Source: Adonisia turfae CCMR0081 (lineage in GTDB: Bacteria > Cyanobacteriota > Cyanobacteriia > Phormidesmidales > Phormidesmidaceae). Taken from it: a DNA stretch of 64,000 nt. The DNA is taken from contig NZ_QXHD01000004.1 in the NCBI RefSeq assembly GCF_011009555.1, positions 3,238,150-3,302,149 of the forward strand, given 5' to 3'. Shown piece after piece: positions 1 to 9,049 of this stretch (positions are counted from its first letter, which is position 1; each line of letters opens with the position of its first letter). The position numbers and the translations under genes are program-made. The notes beneath the pieces were generated by a model. The model did not search any database and was not told the origin of the DNA. It saw only the letters and a program-made list of their open reading frames with translations.

Positions 1-1219
1 AGAGCGTCGCATTGTCCCCCAGTTTTACGCTAGACTGCAGCCCAAAGTGATTGGCGGATGTCGCCACACTATTACCAAACGGCGCATTGGCCAGGCGACT
101 ACCCGTGCCCGCTGTCACCGCCACGGCTCCCCCCGGATAATAGGAACGGGCATAGGTCACACCCAGTTTAACGGTATCAGTCGGTCGAAAATCTAGCTGG
201 CCCAGTGCCGTATAGCCACCGCTAAACAGCCCTATCTCCGAGTTAGCCGCACTTTTGCCAGGGACTAAATATCCGGCTGAGAGAGTGAGATCAGAACTGA
301 TGTCATAGACTCCAGTAATCCCCGTCCCCAGCGCTCCCTGATAGTAAATCGGATTAAAGCGCCCAAAGCGGGAGACGGCCCCATTAATGGGATTGGCAAA
401 GCCTGGATTAAAGGTGCTGGAGACATTCGCCTGATAGGCTCCCCGAGTAGCATCAATGTGGAGACCGATGCGATCGCTAACCGGAAAGCGATAAAACAGC
501 TTACCAATATCCACGTCATTATTGGTATCACGGTCAAATGCCAGCCGGGTCATATTTGTGCCAGTGATGGGAGCATTGAGGCGAACCGGATTCAAGGCAT
601 CCAGACGCACTTTAAGTAAGTCCTGCCCGGTAAAGCTGGTATTAAAATTTAACCTGGCCCGACTACCAAAGACCAGTTCATCGGGCAGGTCATTGTCGCT
701 GCCAGGCTGCTTGTTCCCAGCGAGTTGTTCTAGGGAAAACACCACCTCGCTACGTAGACGGGTGGTGGTAGAAAACTGATTAGCCTCTAGAGCGGCGGTA
801 TCGGCTGCCAGTGACTCCAGGCGGCTTCCTAACGTGTTTAGATCTCGGTTAAACGAAGTCTGTAGCCGCTGGATAGTGGCCATATCGGTTTCAGAGATCC
901 CCCCTTCTGCCATTGACGTAGTAACCTCCGACAGACAGGCCTCTAAAAGAGCGGCAAACTCATAGCGTGTCAGGGGGCGATCGCCTCTAAACGTGTCATC
1001 GGGATAGCCGACTACACAGCCATACTGCTCCATCAGTCGCTGTAATGCACTATAGGCCCAATCGGACGGCAATACATCAGATAGTTCATCCACTGAAATA
1101 CTCAACGCCGCTGAAGTTTCTTCATTCTGTACCCCAGTGACTGTTGTTGCCCAAGCATCCTGAGCACCCATGCTAATAACGGCAATTGCCCCGACTCCTA
1201 ACTGTTTCCACATCTCCAT
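1..1219 (-). CDS. SLH-domain carbohydrate porin (OprB family), 3' end cut by window
   Basis: Reading from the ATG at 1219 (a second in-frame ATG lies 6 bases later) the frame stays open to base 1, about 406 codons. A short hydrophobic N-terminus with an Ala-rich segment near residue 20 looks like a signal peptide. Residues about 45-95 form an SLH-type segment (DWAYSALQRLMEQYGCVVGY, then RPLTRYEFAALLEACL). A short helical stretch follows, then aromatic- and glycine-rich beta-barrel sequence of the OprB/Carb_opr type. Such proteins are outer-membrane porins of cyanobacteria, with the SLH domain holding them to peptidoglycan; solute specificity cannot be told. The gene stands alone, with 350 bp of upstream non-coding DNA. 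Confidence 0.85.
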   Translation of the reverse strand, partial: MEMWKQLGVGAIAVISMGAQDAWATTVTGVQNEETSAALSISVDELSDVLPSDWAYSALQRLMEQYGCVVGYPDDTFRGDRPLTRYEFAALLEACLSEVTTSMAEGGISETDMATIQRLQTSFNRDLNTLGSRLESLAADTAALEANQFSTTTRLRSEVVFSLEQLAGNKQPGSDNDLPDELVFGSRARLNFNTSFTGQDLLKVRLDALNPVRLNAPITGTNMTRLAFDRDTNNDVDIGKLFYRFPVSDRIGLHIDATRGAYQANVSSTFNPGFANPINGAVSRFGRFNPIYYQGALGTGITGVYDISSDLTLSAGYLVPGKSAANSEIGLFSGGYTALGQLDFRPTDTVKLGVTYARSYYPGGAVAVTAGTGSRLANAPFGNSVATSANHFGLQSSVKLGDNATL

Positions 1220-1571
1220 ACAGTTCTATCAACCAGTGAATAATCAATGAGGATGATTTTTGTCAGGACACCATAACTGCGCCCCACCGCTGAAAGAATG
1301 CCGTCATCCTTAGATTCTGCTCACTGTAAGCACTGGAGATAGGTATTTCTCTCAAGTAGAGATTTAATTTAGATTTATGTAGCAATTATTTATTGTATGA
1401 CAGGTTGTCTTTTGACATTTCTCTTTTTAGAAGTCAGTTAGATAGCTCGTGAGATAGTTCGCATAGCTAACTGTAGCGACCGATGCCTGTCTAAGTGTTA
1501 AATAGTAAACAGAGAAAAAGGTTGAGAAGGGATACGGTACGCTAAAGCCAGTCAGGAATAGAGAGGTTGCC
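1220..1571. promoter_or_regulatory. Intergenic: porin upstream region and end of a degenerate IS
   Basis: This 350-bp stretch lies between the divergent porin start and the IS4-type fragment. It is AT-rich near 1370-1440, so the porin promoter is probably here, but I see no operator or other RNA feature I can defend. The outer end of the IS fragment presumably falls within it; I cannot place its terminal repeat. Confidence 0.3.
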
Positions 1572-1945
1572 GTGCTAACCGAAATCGTTCAAAGGTTTGC
1601 CCAAGAAAGCCCTATCAGCGTGATGATGCGAGGGGTGATGGAGTTGTTTTTCCGTCCTGAGCGGTTAGATGACATCTTTGAGCGTCATGCCAAAGTTCAG
1701 TATCAGCGCGAACTGCTTTTCTCGAGTGTCGTGAACTTGTTGAGTTTAGTGGTGTGTGGGATTCATCCGTCGATGAATGCGGACTACCGAAAAAAGGCCT
1801 AAGAGATGAACGTGACCCGCAATGCAGTGTACGAGAAACTCAATGGCATTGAACCGCAGGTAAGTCGGGCGGTGCTCAAGGAAACGGCTGCTGAGTTGTC
1901 TACCTTGATGGATACGATGGGGGGTAAACGTGAGCCCCTCTTAGC
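1572..1945 (+). pseudogene. IS4-type transposase, N-terminal remnant with in-frame stop
   Basis: A GTG start at 1572 opens a frame beginning LTEIVQRFAQESPISVMMRG, which I recognise as the N-terminus of cyanobacterial IS4-type transposases. A TAA stop at 1800-1802 interrupts it, and the same frame then continues (NVTRNAVYEKLNGIEPQVSR) to about 1945. There the homology ends at the junction with the 3' end of the exonuclease gene. Only about 125 of an expected 350-400 residues remain and no DDE catalytic core is present, so it is a dead fragment. Confidence 0.6.
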
Positions 1946-1973
1946 GGGAGCAGCGTCGCTTCAAACACCCCTA

Positions 1974-2909
1974 TCAGTAGTCCGGTGTGGCGGCCAATTC
2001 AACCCCGGCATCTTCAGCAGCCTGCACTAGATCGATAGGGTATTGAAATTCACTGGAATCATCCGCTATTTCTTGCAGCCGGGTCAAGGCCGTTTGGCAA
2101 TCCGCCAATGCTCGATGACCTCCCCCTAGTGCTTGCCATCGATAGTCACCATGGTAGCTACTCCAATCTCCGCGCCATTGGGAGTACCAAAGCATTAGGC
2201 AGTCTGATTGATATTGCAGCGCAGGTTGTTCGCATAGTTTACAGCCGGTCTCCAACACCTGGTTGTCTAATTGGGATCCGTAAATTAAAACGAATGAGTC
2301 TTTTAATAACAACTTGATAGTGCTGTACAAGTCACCAAAACTGGGGGCTTCACTCAATTGTTCTGACTGAATGCCGTGGATTGCGATCGCACCTGGATCG
2401 ATTGTCCAGTGACCCACCGGTTGGCATAGAGAATTTAGCAAAGTCTCCCCTTTGCCGTTGATAATCGCAATCTCAATAATGTGAGCCGTCTTTTTTAAGC
2501 CTGTTGTTTCAATATCCAGGATTAACAGGTTGGGATTTTTAAGTTGTTCTCTGGCCCAATTGACCGCATTAATTCGGTCATACTCTATCCAAAAATCTGC
2601 GGAGTATTCTCGGTACAGTTTTTTGAAGTGAGACTTTTTCCTGCCCCTTTCTAAAGCGGCTAGCTGCGCCGGACTGCATTTACGCTTGGGTTGAGCACTG
2701 GCTATATCGTTTGGATCGTATAAGTAGCAATCGTACTTGAGTGTATGGATGACACCGACGGGCTGCACTGGCTTTAGCCCCAGCGACCCTAGCTGCCGTT
2801 TTGTTTTCAGGTGCTCAGGTGGTGAGTTAGGTTCCCCCCACCAGTTATAAACAGTTAGTTTTATTGTTGCCTGAGCGTCACCCATACTCTGTTTGGCCAC
2901 ATTAGCCAA
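1974..2909 (-). CDS. DnaQ-like 3'-5' exonuclease domain protein (DEDDh)
   Basis: This 311-residue protein has all motifs of the DEDDh exonuclease family: LDIETTGL (Asp132, Glu134), the second acidic motif YGSQLDNQVL (Asp215) and the third motif GGHRALADC (His265, Asp270). The family removes nucleotides from 3' ends of DNA or RNA with two metal ions. Residues 1-120 precede the nuclease domain and contain a Tyr/Trp-rich stretch and a basic segment (RGRKKSHFKK) that I cannot assign. It starts 28 bp after the truncated kinase gene on the same strand, so the two were probably one operon before the IS1182-type element removed the front of the kinase. The 3' end abuts an IS fragment, but the catalytic domain is whole. 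Confidence 0.8.
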   Translation of the reverse strand: MANVAKQSMGDAQATIKLTVYNWWGEPNSPPEHLKTKRQLGSLGLKPVQPVGVIHTLKYDCYLYDPNDIASAQPKRKCSPAQLAALERGRKKSHFKKLYREYSADFWIEYDRINAVNWAREQLKNPNLLILDIETTGLKKTAHIIEIAIINGKGETLLNSLCQPVGHWTIDPGAIAIHGIQSEQLSEAPSFGDLYSTIKLLLKDSFVLIYGSQLDNQVLETGCKLCEQPALQYQSDCLMLWYSQWRGDWSSYHGDYRWQALGGGHRALADCQTALTRLQEIADDSSEFQYPIDLVQAAEDAGVELAATPDY

Positions 2910-2936
2910 ATGCTATATCAGCCAAATTAAATGAGT

Positions 2937-3238
2937 CTAAGATAAATTCTGCCGTTTCTGCTCCTGGCGTTCGAGAATTGTCAACATCCAATCGCCGGTC
3001 ATCTGGAATCTCATCATACTCAATCCGGTCGGCCTGGGTCGTATCACGTCGATCAAGTCGGTTTGGCCTGCTGTTTTTGCCCGCTGTATGCAGACCTCTG
3101 GCTTTGCATGGACGCAGAGGAAATAGCAGTCAAACTGTTCAGTTTTAGTCCATTTTTCACGCTCCCACCGTCGGGTGTGGGTGGCATCAATCACGATAAT
3201 GGAGTGCCGTCTCAGTAGGGCTCTGGCTGAGGCTTGTA
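2937..3238 (-). pseudogene. P-loop kinase-like gene, 5' end lost at an IS1182-type junction
   Basis: The frame is open from the IS boundary at 3238 to a stop at 2937, about 100 codons. It carries the motif IIVIDATHTRRWERE, typical of AAA_33/polynucleotide-kinase-like P-loop proteins ('I-DATH' after the Walker A half), then a beta strand (FDCYFLCVHA) and the family's C-terminal region. The Walker A region would lie upstream but is replaced by the IS, so the product cannot bind ATP. A GTG at 3194 could start an 85-residue product, but that would be only the C-terminal half. Family assignment is moderately sure. Confidence 0.45.
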
Positions 3239-5065
3239 GGCCTTTGTATAGGACACTGTTGGCGAACTCCAGAAGTATTGAAAAACCACTAAGCTGAGAC
3301 CGATCTATCGCTATCAGTAAGTGTGATCGCTAAAGCGTATCCTGAAGGAAGAACGCCATGTCCCTAAAGCCTCAACCAGAATCGCCAGTACCCGCTGATA
3401 CGCTGCGAGTTGCTAAAGCCGTATTCGCTAAAGGCAATCCCTACGTGACGCTGCATGATGAACTCGGCCCTATCTTTGAAGATACCGACTTCAGCGAGCT
3501 ATTTTCAAAGGTCGGTCAGTCGGCCATTCCACCGTGGCGGCTGGCTTTGGTCACTATCATGCAGTTCCGTGAAAACCTATTCGACCGACAAGCCGCTGAA
3601 GCCGTACGCTCACGTATCGACTGGAAATATCTGCTGCGGCTAGAGCTGACTGACATTGGCTTCAACTATAGTGTTTTAAGTGAATTTCGAGACCGTTTAA
3701 TCGCAGGCAACGTCGAGCATTTGCTACTGGATAAATTGCTGGTCCGCTGCGGAGAATTAGGCCTAGTCAAAGCCGGAGGCAAGCAACGGACTGACTCAAC
3801 CCGTGTCCTGGGAGCCATTCGTAGTCTGAACCGTTTAGAAGTCGTTGGAGAGACTCTTCGCGCCGCCCTCAATGACTTAGCAGTATTGGCTCCTGACTGG
3901 TTACAACAGATAGCACCTGAAGACTGGTATCAACGCTATGGACGACGCATAGAAGACTACCGGCTGCCATCAAAGCCAGCAGAGCGTATCGCCTACGCGC
4001 AACAGGTTGGAGAAGATGGAGCTTATCTACTCAAATGCCTATCTGAATCAAAGCTATCTGCTGAAGGCCAGGCTCTCAAGACAGTGCAAGCACTAGAGGA
4101 ACTGTGGCCATATCACTATGAATACAACCATCAGGAGGATGGTCCGAGCCTGCGTTGGAAAAGCGACAAACAGCTAACAAAGAAGACACCAACTGTCGAA
4201 TCACCCTATGACACGGACGTACGCTATCGTCGGCGCTGTGGCACCACTTGGACAGGCTATATCACCCACTTGAGTGAAACCTGCGATGATGATAGCTGTC
4301 ATTTGATTACTCATGTGATGACCACTGATGCCAGTGTCCATGAAGCACAGTGCGTTGATGACATTCACCAGGCACTAATCGACAAGCATCTTCGGCCTGA
4401 AGAGCACTTTGCCGATACCGCCTATATTAATGCGTTCCTGCTGGTAAATGCACAGAATCAAAACATCGAGATGATTGGGCCAGCTCGCTTTGACACCAGT
4501 TGGCAGACACGAACTGAAGGAGCCTTTAATTTAGATTACTTCAAGATTGATTGGGATAACGAACAGGTAACTTGCCCAGAAGGTAAAATCTCTCAGGCGT
4601 GGAAAACGTACAACCGCGATTCCGGAAAACCCTATATTCTGGCTAGGTTTGACCCTCAAGACTGCGTTGGTTGCCCAGTTCGCTCACTGTGCACCAAAGC
4701 TAAGTCAACTGTTGGCCGCACACTGCATCTGCTGCCCCAAGACGAACACAAGGCATTAGAAAAAGCTCGATCCACACAAACGACAACCGAAGGTCAGGAG
4801 CGTTATCGTCGCCGTGCTGGCATCGAGGGCACAATTGCTCAAGGCGTGAATAGTTGCGGTCTACGGCGTTCTCGCTATATGGGCATGGCTAAGACTCACT
4901 TGCAGAATATGGCAATTGGCGCGGCGGTTAATATTGATCGATTATTCAACTGGTTTCAGGAAGTTCCATTAGCCAAAACGAGAGTGTCTCGATTTAAGGC
5001 GCTAGAACCTGCTGCTTAGTTGCCGAAATTTAAGTTCGCCAACAGTGTCCTCTATACAAAGGCCT
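3238..5065 (+). mobile_element. IS1182-type insertion sequence, complete
   Basis: The element is bounded by inverted repeats. The left end 3238-3268 (AGGCCTTTGTATAGGACACT...) matches the reverse complement of 5033-5065 except for a 2-base indel. It encloses one intact transposase gene. No target-site duplication is visible: the left flank is a kinase gene and the right flank an ISAzo13-type fragment. The copy therefore marks a rearrangement rather than a simple insertion. Confidence 0.7.
3358..5019 (+). CDS. IS1182-family transposase
   Basis: An intact 553-residue transposase. The N-terminal region (LHDELGPIFEDTDFSELFS, then PPWRLALVTIMQFRENLFDR) is the DUF772-type domain of IS1182/IS5-like transposases. 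A C-terminal DDE part follows, with a Cys cluster (PQDCVGCPVRSLC) and a terminal RYRRRAGIEGTIAQG...RRSRYMGMAKTHLQ segment that carries the catalytic Glu region. The length is normal for the family, the frame is unbroken, and it sits inside matching inverted repeats, so it may be active. AGGAAG 6-10 bases upstream of the ATG is a good ribosome-binding site. Confidence 0.88.
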   Translation: MSLKPQPESPVPADTLRVAKAVFAKGNPYVTLHDELGPIFEDTDFSELFSKVGQSAIPPWRLALVTIMQFRENLFDRQAAEAVRSRIDWKYLLRLELTDIGFNYSVLSEFRDRLIAGNVEHLLLDKLLVRCGELGLVKAGGKQRTDSTRVLGAIRSLNRLEVVGETLRAALNDLAVLAPDWLQQIAPEDWYQRYGRRIEDYRLPSKPAERIAYAQQVGEDGAYLLKCLSESKLSAEGQALKTVQALEELWPYHYEYNHQEDGPSLRWKSDKQLTKKTPTVESPYDTDVRYRRRCGTTWTGYITHLSETCDDDSCHLITHVMTTDASVHEAQCVDDIHQALIDKHLRPEEHFADTAYINAFLLVNAQNQNIEMIGPARFDTSWQTRTEGAFNLDYFKIDWDNEQVTCPEGKISQAWKTYNRDSGKPYILARFDPQDCVGCPVRSLCTKAKSTVGRTLHLLPQDEHKALEKARSTQTTTEGQERYRRRAGIEGTIAQGVNSCGLRRSRYMGMAKTHLQNMAIGAAVNIDRLFNWFQEVPLAKTRVSRFKALEPAA

Positions 5066-5498
5066 AGAAGAGTGGTGGCTGACCTATGCAGACGAGTATG
5101 TTGAGATTGAGCAATTGGTCATCAACTTGGATAACGGTCCATCGCTCAACAGTCATCGCACTCAGTTCATCAAACGTATCGTAGCTTTTGCTCAGGCGAG
5201 TCGTTTATGCATCCAATTGATTTACTACCCGCCTTACCACAGCAAATATAATGCGATTGAACGGTGTTGGGCTGCGTTAGAAAACTACTGGAATGGAACG
5301 ATTCTCAAGACTGTTGAAGATGCCCTACGGTGGGCTGCCAACATGACTTGGAGAGGATGTACACCCGTTGTCGATTTGGTTGACAAGGTTTATCACAAGG
5401 GCGTCAAGGCATCGCCTGAAGAACTCGCCAAGCTTGAACAGCAGTGGCAACGCTCTGAGCAATTGCCAAAGTGGGACGTCACTATTATTCCCATTTGA
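5064..5498 (+). pseudogene. ISAzo13-family transposase, C-terminal remnant
   Basis: The frame from the IS1182 right end reads EEWW...VINLDNGP...YYPPYHSKYNAIERCW and ends at 5498. The LDNG and YYPPYHSKYNAIE motifs hold the second Asp and the Glu of the DDE triad in ISAzo13-type transposases. Only the last ~145 residues are present; the N-terminal two thirds are missing. A TTG at 5115 could start a 127-residue product, but with half the catalytic core absent it would be inactive. Confidence 0.65.
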
Positions 5499-5744
5499 CT
5501 GGTGTGTTATTCATTTGCATTTCCCTTATCAGACTTACACTAAAATTCTTATTTCTTTTCGTAAAAGCCTGATCTCACAACCAATAAGTATCCCTCATAG
5601 CTAGGATATTTCAACTGTAGAGCATGACTATCTCTGGTTCAAAACTTTGAAATAGTCGTTCCCAGAACTTTCAAATAATCCAAACTAATTACAGCTTCTC
5701 TGCAATTAGTTTGATGTAGCATTTCTTTGAAACTACAGACTAGC

Positions 5745-6575
5745 CTAATCGATACTTACTGGCTCCAGTAGTGGCTGTTCTGAAATGGTTTCTAAGTCAA
5801 TAGATGTCAATAAACTACTCCAATTATCTCGAAATATGGTGTTTTCGGGCGACTCCCGATAGAGTTCTCCTAAAATAGTGATGGCATTCTGCCAAATACC
5901 ATTCGATGCATAAATGGAAGCCATTTCCAAAGCTGTGGCATTATCAAGCTGTGTTTGTAAATTAGATACCAACTCAACCCGTCGGATCCATCCTCCCACC
6001 TCAGGCGATAGGGCTGTTGTACCAGATTCACAGTGAGTTAAAAAGAACCATTGATAGGTAGCATCCAATCTCAAAGGGGATAGCGTTTCGGGGAGAGTAA
6101 TCTGGACAATGCCTGGGGTTTCATGATGGGAAATAAATGTCTCCTGATAGACTTCATTTCCGCTTTCATCTTGTAAAACAAACTCAAATTCCTTTATATC
6201 TTCAGAGGAGTAGGGAACGTAGAACCAAAAAGCAGGCAAGGCTTCTGTTGTCAAACTCAAGACTGATTCATAGTTAGACAGGTAAGCATTGTCGGCGGTT
6301 TCTGCAGTGTCCTCTAATTGAACCTGGGTATTTGGCACGAGAGCCGTAAGGCCAGTTTGCTGTTCTAACAACTGACAACTCCCTCGGCTAGCAGCTCCCT
6401 GACGACGCCCTGAGTGAGGACGACCGCGATCTTCTAAAGGTGGTGGAGTAAATTCGATATTAGTGTTGATTTGGGTTGACTGAGCCAAGCTGGAGATTGG
6501 CACTAAGCATAGCCAGGCAACACCCAGTAAACTGACTGGAAACATTAAGTTGAAAAGTGTGTTAAGTCTTTTCAT
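5745..6575 (-). CDS. DUF928 family secreted protein
   Basis: A 276-residue protein with a clear signal peptide (hydrophobic core in residues 10-30, cleavage near SSLAQS). A Pro/Arg-rich linker (PPPLEDRGRPHSGRRQGAASR) and a conserved domain follow (CQLLEQQTGLTALVP, then LPAFWFYVPY, FVLQDESGNEVYQ and YQWFFLTHC). This pattern is the cyanobacterial DUF928 family, whose function is unknown. The protein should be periplasmic. It is the last gene of a minus-strand run of sigma-like factor, DUF1822 and CHAT-CHASE2, an arrangement I know to recur in cyanobacteria, and lies 86 bp after the CHAT-CHASE2 stop. Confidence 0.8.
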   Translation of the reverse strand: MKRLNTLFNLMFPVSLLGVAWLCLVPISSLAQSTQINTNIEFTPPPLEDRGRPHSGRRQGAASRGSCQLLEQQTGLTALVPNTQVQLEDTAETADNAYLSNYESVLSLTTEALPAFWFYVPYSSEDIKEFEFVLQDESGNEVYQETFISHHETPGIVQITLPETLSPLRLDATYQWFFLTHCESGTTALSPEVGGWIRRVELVSNLQTQLDNATALEMASIYASNGIWQNAITILGELYRESPENTIFRDNWSSLLTSIDLETISEQPLLEPVSID

Positions 6576-6661
6576 AATCGTGCTAGATGACCAGTCTTAT
6601 CTACAGTCAGAATGGTCGTTTTTCCGAGGAAGAACCTACAGTGTTTGGCCGGTTAATGAAT

Positions 6662-9049
6662 TCAGACGTGAGCTGACTGGAAACGACGGTAGGTCGCTAC
6701 ACTCCCTACCGTAATTATGATTACAGTAGATACCGATACCCATGGCAGCCAATAACCAAACCGTGTCAGGCTAAACCAACATAGACTCAATAAACTAAAT
6801 TGAGCCACTACTCCTACCAATAGTAGCTGTCTCCATTGAGGCTGTGTAGGAATCCAAATGTTAACACCATAAATCGCGACACCACCAAGGGTCGTCCAGC
6901 TCACTATCCATAGAATTTCAGCCCAATCAGGCCAGGTTCGAATGAGGGGATGTCCATCCAGGACCGTGCTCAGGAGATGACTCACCATATGGGCCTGTAG
7001 AAAAACCCCTGCCGTTTCCTGTAGGCCCATATGTCCATGGCTGTAGGGGGTTAACCAATAGTCTCCAAAGCTGGTGGCAGTGGTACCAATCAGAACAATG
7101 CGATCACGCACAATATCGTCACTCACACGCCCCGCTAACACTTCGTCGAGGGTAACTTGGTCCGCAATTTGATCCGGCGAGGACAAATGGCGATAGTTCA
7201 GCAAAATTTGATGTCCCCCAGCATCCATCCCCTGGTAACCTCCACTATGGGGTTCTAATGGCGTAAAGATCACCTCACCTGCCTGTAGATGCCCCTCAGG
7301 GGTAACGGTGATGTCCATACCTTGTGCCGACAGATAGTGTAGAGCGATTAAGGCATTCAAAGAATAGCTTGCCGGGCAGGGGGAAGCTGGCTCAGGCGTT
7401 ATCGACAGTAACTGGCGACGAGTAATGCCATCGGCATCGGTGAGTACATCGCTAAAGCCCACTTGATTGCTGGGCACTTCTGGCGGCGAGGCAATCCCTG
7501 GACTATCGTCACGGCTATTGCGAGATTGGCACGTCGCGATCAAATTAGGTAACTGCAGCTGGTTGATAAGTTGTGGTTGACGATCGCTGACTGGAAAATC
7601 TCGATAGATATCCAACCCAATCACCCTGGGCTGCATCGGTTCTAGCTTCTCTAACAGCGCTGATAACGCATCATCTGAAAGGGAACCCCGTCTTTGATCC
7701 GCATCCTGAGCCTGAATATCTGCTTCGGTCACCGTGATGATTAACAGTCGCGGATCGGGCAACTGGTGGGAACGGCGTTGCATTAAAAAATCAAACCCTC
7801 GTAATTCCCAAGGCTGGAGTATCCCAGTCTGGCGTAACCCTAAGGTTGTACATACTGAAAAAATGCCAATAATAAGTAGTTCTTTCAGGCCCAGTGTTTG
7901 TTGTTGTTGAGTAATGTTGAGGGGTGGCTTGGCTATGTTGTCGAGCTGTGGGGCTGGCCAGGTGGGTGGTTGTTCAACCAGGTGTTGGTAAATCATCGGC
8001 AGCCAGGTAGCGCAAGGATATTTGTCTTCTAATCCCTGTAGCTTTTCTCGGGCTTCTCGGACTGCAAGATAAAAGGGTACCTGACGGGAAAATGTAGTTA
8101 AAAACGATTTGAGAAACATATGGGCGACCGGATCGGGGACTGGTTCTCTCATCACCAGCACCTGAGGAATTTGCAAATCTGCCAGATCATGGGCCAAACC
8201 CAGACCGTCACAGGAATTGAAAATAGCGATCTTTAATCCACGCTCAATGGCTTTACTCAGGCCATGCTTCAGTTCAGGCACAGTTAAACTGTCGTCAGGG
8301 TTGAGATAAAGTTTCCCGGTGATATCTGTTGCCGATTGGGTTTGACTAGAACTATGGCCAGCAAAAAAGAGAATATCCCATCCCTGCGGATCCCAAAGAA
8401 CATCATTTAACTGTTGACGGTCGGGCTCGACTAAAAACTGCACATCGGCTTGGGGCAATTGGTTTAATAATACCTGGTCAGTTTGTAGCTCCAGCCCCTG
8501 ACCATGGCCTAAAATGGCCAAAATCCTAACCCTAGAGCGAGGCATCGTCTGCCGTTCAATGCGTTCGTAGGCAGGGGCACTCAGGGCAATTTCGGCTTTT
8601 GGGTAGCGATCGCACAAAGCCCAAGTATGCCAGGGCAACCGTTGGAGAGTATGCAGCTCAGTTTGTAAAACAATACGAATGTAGTCACTGGGATTTAATC
8701 GCTCCAGTAGTTTGTCATATAAAGGGCGAAAGCTATCTGAACTGAGCCAGCGATTAAATTCAGCATTTAATTGCCGAGCAACCGTATCACAGTCATCTAT
8801 TCTAGAAACATTCTTGGCAAACCCGGTTTTAGCCTCCAGACGATAGGGTGTGCCCATGCGACGGTATGCCCTTTGCCAGCGCTGAAGCGTATGCTGTAGT
8901 TGCACAGCAGGCGGTAAATCCCCAGTAAGTTCTACAGTGGGTAATTGACCTGACTCACCAATTTGCAAAATGACATGTAGCCCAGTCTCCAGGCTGCCAT
9001 TACCAAACTTTAAGGTAACCAACTGCTCCATGGCCCGCTCAAGTCTCAC
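6662..9049 (-). CDS. CHAT protease-like domain fused to CHASE2 sensor
   Basis: In this 795-residue protein the N-terminal ~365 residues form a CHAT (caspase-like) domain with the His of FFAGHSS (residue 232) and the Cys of FNSCDG (residue 280), the expected catalytic dyad. A hydrophobic segment near 383-400 leads into a CHASE2 extracytoplasmic sensor (GFDFLMQRR...DPRLLIITVTEADI...IGLDIYRDFP). Hydrophobic C-terminal helices (about 705-790) end the protein without a kinase or cyclase. The layout suggests an external signal controlling a cytosolic protease-like domain; that is inference. Its ATG overlaps the stop of the DUF1822 gene by 4 bases, so the two are translationally coupled. Confidence 0.85.
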   Translation of the reverse strand: MRLERAMEQLVTLKFGNGSLETGLHVILQIGESGQLPTVELTGDLPPAVQLQHTLQRWQRAYRRMGTPYRLEAKTGFAKNVSRIDDCDTVARQLNAEFNRWLSSDSFRPLYDKLLERLNPSDYIRIVLQTELHTLQRLPWHTWALCDRYPKAEIALSAPAYERIERQTMPRSRVRILAILGHGQGLELQTDQVLLNQLPQADVQFLVEPDRQQLNDVLWDPQGWDILFFAGHSSSQTQSATDITGKLYLNPDDSLTVPELKHGLSKAIERGLKIAIFNSCDGLGLAHDLADLQIPQVLVMREPVPDPVAHMFLKSFLTTFSRQVPFYLAVREAREKLQGLEDKYPCATWLPMIYQHLVEQPPTWPAPQLDNIAKPPLNITQQQQTLGLKELLIIGIFSVCTTLGLRQTGILQPWELRGFDFLMQRRSHQLPDPRLLIITVTEADIQAQDADQRRGSLSDDALSALLEKLEPMQPRVIGLDIYRDFPVSDRQPQLINQLQLPNLIATCQSRNSRDDSPGIASPPEVPSNQVGFSDVLTDADGITRRQLLSITPEPASPCPASYSLNALIALHYLSAQGMDITVTPEGHLQAGEVIFTPLEPHSGGYQGMDAGGHQILLNYRHLSSPDQIADQVTLDEVLAGRVSDDIVRDRIVLIGTTATSFGDYWLTPYSHGHMGLQETAGVFLQAHMVSHLLSTVLDGHPLIRTWPDWAEILWIVSWTTLGGVAIYGVNIWIPTQPQWRQLLLVGVVAQFSLLSLCWFSLTRFGYWLPWVSVSTVIIITVGSVATYRRFQSAHV

